Below, piece by piece: positions 26,748-34,035 of a stretch of 64,000 nt of DNA. The notes below the pieces were generated by a model. The model had not been told where the DNA came from. It saw nothing but the letters and a program-made list of their open reading frames with translations, and ran no database searches. The stretch is from Micavibrio sp. UBA2638. GTDB lineage: Bacteria > Pseudomonadota > Alphaproteobacteria > Micavibrionales > Micavibrionaceae. Within the stretch, counting starts at the first letter, position 1; every line of letters begins with the position of its first letter. The stretch spans positions 77,858 to 141,857 of the forward strand of contig DENS01000018.1 of NCBI GenBank assembly GCA_002359735.1, given 5' to 3'. Made by a program: the position numbers and the translations under genes.

Positions 26748-27638
26748 ATGGTCGTCAAGATGATTTGTTTACGAAAATCCCTGACCATTCTTGTTTTGGT
26801 GATTGGCGGGTTGGTCAATACGGCCTGCACGAAAATTGGTCTTTTTGCTGCCAATGTACCGGCACATTTTAACGATGCCAAAATTGTTCGGGATATAGCC
26901 TATGGCCAAAGCGCGCTGCAAAAGCTGGATATATATATTCCTGGGCATATTGATGGCGATGAAAAGGCCCCTGTGCTGGTTTTCTTTTATGGGGGGCGCT
27001 GGAGCGGCGGTAGCAAGGCTCAGTACAAGTTTATTGCAGATGTATTTACCAAAGAAGGGTATATCGTTGTTTTGCCTGATTATCGTCAATACCCCGATGT
27101 TAAATTCCCTGCATTTGCGCAAGACGCTGCCAGGGCGCTTGCATGGGTGTATCAGAATATTCAGGGCTATCACGGGGATGTCGAAAATCTGTATTTGGCG
27201 GGCCATTCTGCCGGCGCGCATTTAGCCGCCCTGATTGCCACAAATCAGGACTATCTTGCGAAGCATTCCTTGTCGCTGGATATCATTAATGGGTTTGTTG
27301 GCCTATCGGGGCCCTATGCTTTTGTTCCGGATGCGCCGGATTTAGAGGATATGTTCGGGCCGCCCGAGCGCTATCCCCTAATGCGCGCATCAAATTTTGT
27401 GGATGGAACGCAGCCGCCAATGCTATTGATTCATGGTCTGGATGACGAAATTGTGGCTTTAAAAAACGCCGAAAAGTTGCGTGATGCTATACGGCGCGAA
27501 GGCGGGGATGTGCGTTTGGTTACCTATGATGGTATTGATCACGTGGAAACTGTGGGCGCCTTAATGTGGTTTTGGTCGTATAAGGCGCCAGTCAAAGATG
27601 ATATGCTGGTATTCTTTCGCAAGGTCCGTCCTGAATAA
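26748..27638 (+). CDS. Alpha/beta hydrolase, carboxylesterase-like, exported
   Basis: A 296-residue protein with an N-terminal hydrophobic segment ending V-N-T-A-C, possibly a weak lipobox. It has an esterase/lipase fold with nucleophile elbow G-H-S-A-G (L-A-G-H-S-A-G-A-H-L), D in H-G-L-D-D-E-I-V and H in G-I-D-H-V-E-T. The oxyanion region reads Y-G-G-R-W in place of the common H-G-G-G. It starts 13 bp after the DUF3833 gene and likely ends the lipid operon. The substrate is unknown; a lipid ester would fit. It converges tightly on the next gene. Confidence 0.85.
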   Translation: MVVKMICLRKSLTILVLVIGGLVNTACTKIGLFAANVPAHFNDAKIVRDIAYGQSALQKLDIYIPGHIDGDEKAPVLVFFYGGRWSGGSKAQYKFIADVFTKEGYIVVLPDYRQYPDVKFPAFAQDAARALAWVYQNIQGYHGDVENLYLAGHSAGAHLAALIATNQDYLAKHSLSLDIINGFVGLSGPYAFVPDAPDLEDMFGPPERYPLMRASNFVDGTQPPMLLIHGLDDEIVALKNAEKLRDAIRREGGDVRLVTYDGIDHVETVGALMWFWSYKAPVKDDMLVFFRKVRPE

Positions 27639-27648
27639 TGCCCGGGTT

Positions 27649-29493
27649 TTAAATATCTGTCTTAATGCTTTTGTTCCAGGTCATACGCAATGCGTTTGCA
27701 ATAGCAAGTATATCAATGCCCTCTTGTAAAAGTGCACCCGCCACGGGGCTGATATATCCGGCGGCGGCGAACCCCATGGCGATTATGCTCAGTGCCATTC
27801 CGCCCAGCGCGCTTTGTAAGACTATTTTTCGCATACCGGTCGAAATATGGATGAGTTCATCAACTTTAACCAAAGAGTTTTCCATGATAACCGCGCCTGC
27901 GGCTTCTGCTGTTATGCTGCTGCTTTGCCCGAAAGCAATGCCGACTGTGGCGGATGTTAAGGCGGGGGCGTCATTAATGCCGTCTCCGACATAAACCGTT
28001 GGGCTTTGTGCCGTTTCTTTTCGCACGATTTCGACTTTTTGTTCCGGGCTTTGTGCGGCGTAAGTTTCTTTTATGCCCATTAAATCGGCCAGATATGTTA
28101 CCTCAGACTGGCGATCACCCGATACGATCATTGTTTTTGTGAATTGATGACGTGGCCCCAGGTGATCGATAAATGGCTTGCCGTCCGCGCGCGGCGCATC
28201 GCGCAGGCGGATAATTCCGGCATATTGGTCATCGATTGTAATCAGGCACTCCAGACCTTCTGAGGTGCCGGGCAGATCTTGGGCGCTTTGGGGATTGTTG
28301 ATCAGAAATTTTTTGCGGCTGGTCAGGGCAATGCGCTGATTATTAATTGTTCCGGTTAGTCCCATTCCAGGCTTTTCCGATACGGCGCTTGCATCCAGTA
28401 ATGTTAGATTTTTTTCGTTCGCGGCCTGAAGGATGGCTTGAGCCAAAGGGTGTTTTGAATATCTCTCTAAACTGGCGGCCAGCCGTAAAATTGTGTCGCG
28501 GTCTTGGGCGGCGGGCACAATGATGTCTGTCATTTCTGGCTTGCCGTAGGTAAGTGTTCCTGTTTTGTCGAATATGGCGGTGCGGCATGTCGGAAGACGT
28601 TCCAAAGCAGTGGGGTCTTTTATGATAATGCCGCGCTTGGCCGCCATGGATATGGCGCTAATCAGTGTGATGGGGATTGCAATCAATAAAGGGCAAGGCG
28701 TTGCCACAACCAGAACAGCCAGAAAGCGGGTTGGATCGCCGGTTAAAAGCCATGCGGCCAGTGCAACGAATAGGGCAAAGGGGGCAAAAACGGCGCCGAT
28801 CTGGTCACCTATGCGGCGCATGGCTGGGCGTCTTTGTTCGGCATCCTGCATCACTTTCATGATTTGAGCATAGCGCGAATCGGTTGCCAATTTATCGGCC
28901 CGTATGGTAATGGCTGTTTCTCCATTTATGGAACCGGATAAAACAGTGGCCCCTGTTGCCTTGTTAACCAGATAGGGTTCGCCGGTAAGGTAGGATTCAT
29001 CCATAGTGCCGTGACCGGATATTACGGTGCCGTCAACCGGTGCGGTTTCATGTGGGTAAATTACGATTTTGTCCCCGATTGTAATATTCGCCAAGGGAAT
29101 ATCTGTTGTTTCTGTGCCATTTATACGATGTGCCAGAGCAGGCATGCGATTAGCCAGAGCGTGTAACACGGAGGAGGCTTTGCTCATGGCATAAAATTCT
29201 AAAGCCTGACCGCCGGCCAGCATGATAATAATAATGACGCCAGCAAGATATTCGCCAAGGGCGGCAGCTGTGATTAGGGCAATAATCGCCATTAAATCGG
29301 CGCCAAAATCTTTTTTGAGGAGCTTGCGAGCGATTTGAACAAATAGCGGTATACCGCCGCTTATCATGATCACCAATAAGGGGAGATCTTTATAGGGGCT
29401 ATCCCACAGGATGAAATGCAGGGCGATCGCCATGACTGATGCTGCTGCAATCCATAATTCCCAGTGTTTACATAGCTGCAAAAAATTCTTCAT
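27649..29493 (-). CDS. Heavy-metal P-type ATPase without N-terminal metal domain
   Basis: P1B-type ATPase of 614 residues. Motifs: L-T-G-E-P, ion-channel segment V-A-T-P-C-P-L-L-I-A-I-P, D-K-T-G-T-L-T, S-K-H-P-L and G-D-G-I-N-D-A-P. There is no CxxC heavy-metal-associated domain or His-rich stretch at the N-terminus. The intramembrane motif is T-P-C-P, not C-P-C (Cu, Zn) or S-P-C (Co), so the metal cannot be assigned by the standard rules. It is transcribed alone, convergent with the lipid cluster. Confidence 0.9.
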   Translation of the reverse strand: MKNFLQLCKHWELWIAAASVMAIALHFILWDSPYKDLPLLVIMISGGIPLFVQIARKLLKKDFGADLMAIIALITAAALGEYLAGVIIIIMLAGGQALEFYAMSKASSVLHALANRMPALAHRINGTETTDIPLANITIGDKIVIYPHETAPVDGTVISGHGTMDESYLTGEPYLVNKATGATVLSGSINGETAITIRADKLATDSRYAQIMKVMQDAEQRRPAMRRIGDQIGAVFAPFALFVALAAWLLTGDPTRFLAVLVVATPCPLLIAIPITLISAISMAAKRGIIIKDPTALERLPTCRTAIFDKTGTLTYGKPEMTDIIVPAAQDRDTILRLAASLERYSKHPLAQAILQAANEKNLTLLDASAVSEKPGMGLTGTINNQRIALTSRKKFLINNPQSAQDLPGTSEGLECLITIDDQYAGIIRLRDAPRADGKPFIDHLGPRHQFTKTMIVSGDRQSEVTYLADLMGIKETYAAQSPEQKVEIVRKETAQSPTVYVGDGINDAPALTSATVGIAFGQSSSITAEAAGAVIMENSLVKVDELIHISTGMRKIVLQSALGGMALSIIAMGFAAAGYISPVAGALLQEGIDILAIANALRMTWNKSIKTDI

Positions 29494-29946
29494 GCATTTT
29501 TATATCATGAATGGTGATGCGGCTTAAATCGAGATTTTCTTGGGGGCACATATGCGGCGCTTATATTGCGCGCACAAAAAAAGATGCGACTTTAAAAACT
29601 GGGTGCAACTCTTTTGTATAAGGCTCGAAGCATAAAGATATGTGTTTGCACGGTTTTTTGTCGCATCTTAGATTGACGGAACAAAGGGGATGAGAGTGTG
29701 GGTGTTCCGCTACTTAAATCGTCCTTTGTGTTGTTTCATCATTTTGTGGCTCCTTTTTCTCTTGTCTTCTGGTTTCATATTCTCAATTTGTACGGAGTAC
29801 ATTTGTTTTCCTTGCTGTCTATTTATAAGATTAATATATCGCGTGATGTCGCATTTGTTAAATTAATTGATTTTATGTTATTAATCGTATTTTCTAATTA
29901 ACTAATACCTGATACGAAAAAGGCGCGGATATCCCCGCGCCCTGGC
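29494..29946. other. Intergenic stretch with a long imperfect hairpin
   Basis: No supported gene. The most notable structure is an imperfect inverted repeat, arms 29581-29608 and 29646-29669. The outer arms AAGATGCGAC/GTCGCATCTT are perfect, the inner arms GTGCAA/TTGCAC are perfect, and mixed A/T-rich pairing lies between them. A weak plus-strand frame at 29698-29901 (GTG start, very hydrophobic) has no family support. The right end holds the terminator of the small minus-strand gene. Confidence 0.5.
29917..29941 (-). terminator. Rho-independent terminator of the 71-residue gene
   Basis: Read on the minus strand, a 7-bp GC stem (GGCGCGG/CCGCGCC, 6-base loop) is followed directly by TTTTT. 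It lies just beyond the stop of the small minus-strand gene. Confidence 0.85.
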
Positions 29947-30162
29947 TTAACTGCCTATCAGTTTTAGTCTTGGTGGTGCGTCCAGCCCGGCGCTTATTTT
30001 TCTGTTTTGTGTGTTGCCTGTTGCGGCCATAAGTGCCTTTTCGTCAAAGACCCAGCTTAAGCGGACATCGTATTCCCTTATGCCGTATTTATTAAGCAGA
30101 TTCTGTGCAAATGCACTGACCAGTCTTTTGGGGCTTTGGACTGTGTTTTTCGTTCTTTTCAT
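29947..30162 (-). CDS. Small uncharacterised protein, 71 residues
   Basis: I do not recognise a family. The protein is basic at the start (M-K-R-T-K-N-T-V-Q-S-P-K-R-L) with a central N-K-Y-G-I-R-E-Y-D-V-R-L-S-W-V-F-D. No signal peptide or membrane helix. It is believed real because an excellent AGGAG sits about 7 bp before the ATG on the minus strand and a strong terminator follows the stop. It is divergent from a LysR-type regulator, a usual arrangement for a LysR target. Confidence 0.7.
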   Translation of the reverse strand: MKRTKNTVQSPKRLVSAFAQNLLNKYGIREYDVRLSWVFDEKALMAATGNTQNRKISAGLDAPPRLKLIGS

Positions 30163-30203
30163 TTTTGTCTCCTGTTTAATTTGGTGTTGATGGTGAATAT
30201 AGG

Positions 30204-30226
30204 AATTTTTATAAATTTGAAAAATT
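30204..30226. promoter_or_regulatory. Candidate LysR operator
   Basis: Perfect inverted repeat AATTTTT-N9-AAAAATT, containing the T-N11-A pattern of LysR sites. It lies between the divergent small gene and the LysR gene. The region is AT-rich, so chance similarity is possible. Confidence 0.4.
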
Positions 30227-30299
30227 AATTATTTTTCTTGTATTGATTTGAAAAAACGATATATAAGTACCATTAGATTTAACGATTAGAGTTTTGACT

Positions 30300-31187
30300 A
30301 TGATTAGAAATATTGATGTGGACCTGCTGCGCGCGTTCTTAACGATATATGAGGCGGGCAGTTTTTCTCATGCGGCTGAACGGTTGGGGCGGACGCAATC
30401 AACGATTAGCCAGCAAATAAAAAAGCTGGAAGATATTTTGGGGCGCGAGGTTTTCCTGCGCAATAACCGTTCGGTCAGTCTGACAACGGAAGGAGAGGTT
30501 CTGCTCTCTTACGCGCGCAGAATGATTGCCCTGAATGATGAGGTTTTTGGACGTATTTCAAAGCCCGATATATCCGGGACTGTTCGCTTGGGAGCGCCAG
30601 AGGCGTTTGCCGCACACCATTTGCCTGATATTTTGGTGCAATTTGCAAAATCCCACCCCAATGTTGGTCTGGAGGTGCATTGTGACTTGTCTCATCATTT
30701 GGCAGACGATTTCGAGAGGGGGGAGCTCGACCTTATTCTTATAAAGCGTGACAATAAAACAAAGATTTACGGCAACAAGGTTTGGCGTGAAGGTCTGGTT
30801 TGGGCTGGACAAGGTAAAGAGCAATTTAAGATGGGCGATACGGTACCCCTGGTTTTGTCCCCTAACCCTTGTGTTTACCGAAGCAAAATGATCGACATAT
30901 TGGACAAAAAGAAAATTAAATGGAAAGCGGTCTTCACCAGCTCCAGCATGACAAGCCGCATTGCCGCTGCCAAAGCCGGCCTTGGGATTACTATAATCCC
31001 GAAGGAGATGTTGGCCGGTATTCATGGTCTTTTTTCCCTTGGCGAAAATTCAGGGCTGCCTGCGCTTCCGGCTGTGGAAATCGATTTGATTGTGAATGAA
31101 GAAAAGGCCAGCGATGCGACGGCCAGGTTGGCAGAACACATCATTTTCGCATTAGAAAATAATCCGTCCATTGGACAAGCCGCATAG
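30300..31187 (+). CDS. LysR-family transcriptional regulator
   Basis: About 295 residues. N-terminal winged helix-turn-helix with the family pattern F-L-T-I-Y-E-A-G-S-F-S-H-A-A-E-R-L-G-R-T-Q-S-T-I-S-Q-Q-I-K (written across residues about 13-41). A substrate-binding domain follows with L-G-A-P-E-A-F-A-A and G-L-G-I-T-I-I-P. ATG 30300 is preferred; a TTG two codons upstream is possible. The likely target is the divergent 71-residue gene and perhaps the downstream transporter genes. The inducer is unknown. Confidence 0.88.
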   Translation: MIRNIDVDLLRAFLTIYEAGSFSHAAERLGRTQSTISQQIKKLEDILGREVFLRNNRSVSLTTEGEVLLSYARRMIALNDEVFGRISKPDISGTVRLGAPEAFAAHHLPDILVQFAKSHPNVGLEVHCDLSHHLADDFERGELDLILIKRDNKTKIYGNKVWREGLVWAGQGKEQFKMGDTVPLVLSPNPCVYRSKMIDILDKKKIKWKAVFTSSSMTSRIAAAKAGLGITIIPKEMLAGIHGLFSLGENSGLPALPAVEIDLIVNEEKASDATARLAEHIIFALENNPSIGQAA

Positions 31188-31221
31188 ATTTAACCCAAAC
31201 GAACCAAAAGGAAAAAAGAAA

Positions 31222-31524
31222 ATGCCCTTACTGACCTCACCAATAGATGGATCACCGATGAAAGAAATAGAACGATATGGCATAAAATTGGACATGTGCA
31301 CTACGTCGGGTGGCATATGGTTCGATAAAGGTGAAGTGGAAAAGTTGATCCATTTTGTTCGGGAAGAGGCTATAAAGGAACAAGCTGATATGCAGTATAA
31401 TCATTCGGCTGCTGCCAATGCAGCTACTGATAACCGCTCCCATTCTAAAGATCATCAGGCGGTTTATAAAAAACGGAAAAGGGAAAACCCGCTTTCTGAC
31501 TTACTGGATATTTTTGAATTCTAG
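31222..31524 (+). CDS. Degenerate zinc-ribbon (zf-TFIIB-like) protein
   Basis: A 100-residue protein resembling the small bacterial zf-TFIIB family: a first ligand pair, I-K-L-D, a second ligand pair, then G-G-I-W-F-D-K-G-E-V-E-K-L. Here the first C-P-x-C is S-P-I-D and the second C-x-x-C is C-T-T-S, so three of the four zinc cysteines are lost. The C-terminal half is charged and ends L-L-D-I-F-E-F. The start is chosen at ATG 31222 after AAAGGAAAA; the frame runs left into the LysR gene. It stands 8 bp before nhaA. Role unknown. Confidence 0.72.
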   Translation: MPLLTSPIDGSPMKEIERYGIKLDMCTTSGGIWFDKGEVEKLIHFVREEAIKEQADMQYNHSAAANAATDNRSHSKDHQAVYKKRKRENPLSDLLDIFEF

Positions 31525-31532
31525 GGTGCTTT

Positions 31533-32702
31533 ATGGGTGCGATAGTCCGTTTCTTCCATTCCAAAACCGCGCCGGGCATATTGTTGTGTCTGGCGGCGTT
31601 TTTGGCGATGGTAATTGAAAATTCTCCCTATCAAGGCTTGTATGACGGCTTCAAAAATATTCCTGTCGTGTTTCAAGCTGGTGATTTTTTAATAGATAAA
31701 CCGTTATTGCTTTGGATTAACGATGGGCTTATGGCTATCTTTTTTCTTCTGATTGGCCTTGAAATCAAGCGCGAGATATTGGATGGCCATTTGTCAAAGC
31801 GTGATCAAGTGATTTTGCCTGCGGTGGCGGCCCTTGGCGGTTTGGCAGTTCCTGCCTTGATTTATGCTTTTATTAATTGGGGTAACGCCGTAACAATTCA
31901 GGGATGGGCGATACCCGCGGCAACAGATATCGCCTTTGCTTTGGGCGTTTTAATTTTGCTGGGTAATCGCATTCCACCCGCGCTTAAAGTCTGTCTTGTG
32001 GCCATCGCCATTATTGATGATTTGGCCGCCATTGTCATTATTGCTTTGTTTTATACGGCCGAAACATCTCTGATGTCTCTTGGGTTGGCATTTATTGGTC
32101 TTACCGCGGCGTTTGTGATGAACAGACGGGGCGTTATAAAACTTGGGCCGTATATATTGCTTGGATTTTTCATCTGGGCCTGTGTTTTGAAATCAGGCGT
32201 TCATGCGACATTGGCGGGGGTTGCCCTGGGCTTGCTCATTCCATTGCGAACAAAAACCGATCCGGACCATTCCCCGTTGTTACAACTGGAACATACACTG
32301 CATCCATTCGTGGCCTTTGTCGTTCTGCCAGTTTTTGCCTTCGCCAACGCTGGCGTCTCACTGAGTGGTCTTAGCTTGGCCACATTCATGCAGCCGATCC
32401 CCTTGGGCATTATGCTGGGGCTTTTCTTTGGTAAGCAGCTTGGTGTTATGGGGCTAACGTTTCTTGCGATTTCAATAAAACTTTGCAAGTTGCCGGAAGG
32501 CGTGAACTGGATGCAGTTTTATGGCATGGCGCTTTTAACCGGCATTGGTTTTACGATGAGTTTGTTTATCGGAACGCTGGCTTTTAGTGATGTTGAATAT
32601 GCATCTGATGTCAGGGTTGGGGTTTTGAGCGGATCCATTCTTTCCGGGGTGGCTGGCGTTTCAATTCTTCTGATGAGTACGCATAAGAGGAAGGTAAAAT
32701 GA
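31533..32702 (+). CDS. nhaA: Na+/H+ antiporter NhaA
   Basis: Electrogenic sodium extruder of 389 residues with eleven or twelve helices. The ion-binding aspartate pair is in A-I-A-I-I-D-D-L-A-A-I, and the discontinuous helix motif P-A-A-T-D-I-A-F-A-L-G is clear. Typical N-terminus with L-L-W-I-N-D-G-L-M-A-I-F-F-L-L-I-G-L-E. Its stop overlaps the SulP gene by 4 bp (ATGA), implying coupled translation. Confidence 0.95.
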   Translation: MGAIVRFFHSKTAPGILLCLAAFLAMVIENSPYQGLYDGFKNIPVVFQAGDFLIDKPLLLWINDGLMAIFFLLIGLEIKREILDGHLSKRDQVILPAVAALGGLAVPALIYAFINWGNAVTIQGWAIPAATDIAFALGVLILLGNRIPPALKVCLVAIAIIDDLAAIVIIALFYTAETSLMSLGLAFIGLTAAFVMNRRGVIKLGPYILLGFFIWACVLKSGVHATLAGVALGLLIPLRTKTDPDHSPLLQLEHTLHPFVAFVVLPVFAFANAGVSLSGLSLATFMQPIPLGIMLGLFFGKQLGVMGLTFLAISIKLCKLPEGVNWMQFYGMALLTGIGFTMSLFIGTLAFSDVEYASDVRVGVLSGSILSGVAGVSILLMSTHKRKVK

Positions 32703-34012
32703 GGCATATTTTTCAAAATAAAACAGCAGAGATATTACACAATGTTTTGGTTGGGCTGGCCGTTAGTATCGTCATGCTGAATTTGGGGGCGGCGCTGGGC
32801 ATTCTCTCTGGCCGCGGAGCCTTTGCCGGTATGCTATCAGCGGGCTTAATTGCCTTAATTACATCGGCCTTTGGTGGAACGCGCATTCAGGGGTCCGGCA
32901 CGACCGCGCCTATGAGTACGGTTACGGCTGTTATTGTCGCATATGCAATGGAGCAATTGCCACAAGAAGTTGCGGGGATGAATGCGGATCATTTTGTGAA
33001 TATTGTTTTGATGATGACAGCATTTATGATGATCGTATTTGCCGTTTTAAGAATTGGGCGCTTTATTGCCTATGTCCCCAAATTGGTGATTTCGGGTTTT
33101 ATGTGCGGTATCGCCTTAATTATATGGGTTTTGCAAATTGATTTACTGATAGGGTTTGATCGTTCGCCAATTGAGGGGCCTACAATACTAAATATTGCTA
33201 TTGCTGTCTCAACGCTGGTGATTGCATTTCTGGTCACGCCATTATTGAAAAAAGTATCAAATAAGCTGGCCAGTTTTTTGCCCGGTACATTGGTGGCCCT
33301 GGTTCTGGTAAGCGGGGCTTCTTCCTATTTCATGCTGCCTGTCGGGTATTTAACCATTGAGAACAACTTGGGCAGCCTGAAGGATTTTGGTGACGTTCTT
33401 GCAAGCCAGATTCCAACAACTATTAGTTGGGATATTCTTTTTCTGGCTTTTCCGTTCGCGTTAAAACTTGCCGCTTTATGTTATATTGATACACTTTTGA
33501 CATCGTTGATCGTTGATAAAATGCGCGGTACGCAGACCCGGCAAAACAGAGAGCTTGCCGCGCAAGGCCTGGCTGTGGGGGCGGTTAGTCTGGTTGGCGG
33601 GGTTCCGGGCGCGCAATCAACCGTGCCATCTGTTTTGACGGTGAAAGAAGGGGCGACAATGCGCCTTGCCGGAATTTGCGCTGGGGTCTTTGTTATTCTT
33701 GAAATGCTATTGCTTGCCGATTTAATGAATTATATTCCCAAAGCTGTTTTTGCCGGTATTTTGCTCAAGGTTGGGTATGACGTTTTTGATTTCAAACCAA
33801 TATGGGCGTATTTGCGTACTTTAAGACGTCAATCCCAAAAATTGCCATCCCGTATTATGGGGCATAAGGAAATGTCTGTTATTTCCGGGACGGCGCTTGC
33901 CACAGCCTTTATTGACCTCATTACGGCTGTTGGCGTTTTTACTTTCGGGTATCATCTCTTTAATCGTTACCGTAAAAAACAAAAAGCCCTTCGGGATTAC
34001 GTCCCAGGATAA
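32699..34012 (+). CDS. SulP-family anion transporter lacking a STAS domain
   Basis: A 437-residue membrane protein with SulP-type repeats: the half-helix motif A-F-G-G-T-R-I-Q-G-S-G-T-T-A-P-M and the later G-L-A-V-G-A-V-S-L-V-G-G-V-P-G-A. The family carries sulfate, bicarbonate or dicarboxylates, sometimes with Na+. The protein ends shortly after the last helix, with no cytoplasmic STAS domain. Tight coupling to nhaA suggests that transport depends on the sodium gradient; this is inference. Confidence 0.87.
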   Translation: MRHIFQNKTAEILHNVLVGLAVSIVMLNLGAALGILSGRGAFAGMLSAGLIALITSAFGGTRIQGSGTTAPMSTVTAVIVAYAMEQLPQEVAGMNADHFVNIVLMMTAFMMIVFAVLRIGRFIAYVPKLVISGFMCGIALIIWVLQIDLLIGFDRSPIEGPTILNIAIAVSTLVIAFLVTPLLKKVSNKLASFLPGTLVALVLVSGASSYFMLPVGYLTIENNLGSLKDFGDVLASQIPTTISWDILFLAFPFALKLAALCYIDTLLTSLIVDKMRGTQTRQNRELAAQGLAVGAVSLVGGVPGAQSTVPSVLTVKEGATMRLAGICAGVFVILEMLLLADLMNYIPKAVFAGILLKVGYDVFDFKPIWAYLRTLRRQSQKLPSRIMGHKEMSVISGTALATAFIDLITAVGVFTFGYHLFNRYRKKQKALRDYVPG

Positions 34013-34035
34013 AATTTGGTGGCATTGTTGTATAG

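Noticed and set aside
29698..29901. 67-codon plus-strand frame, GTG start, after AAAGGGG
   Set aside because: Hydrophobic, low-quality codon use, no family resemblance, in an AT-rich gap. An alternative frame from ATG 29690 is equally open, so neither is convincing.
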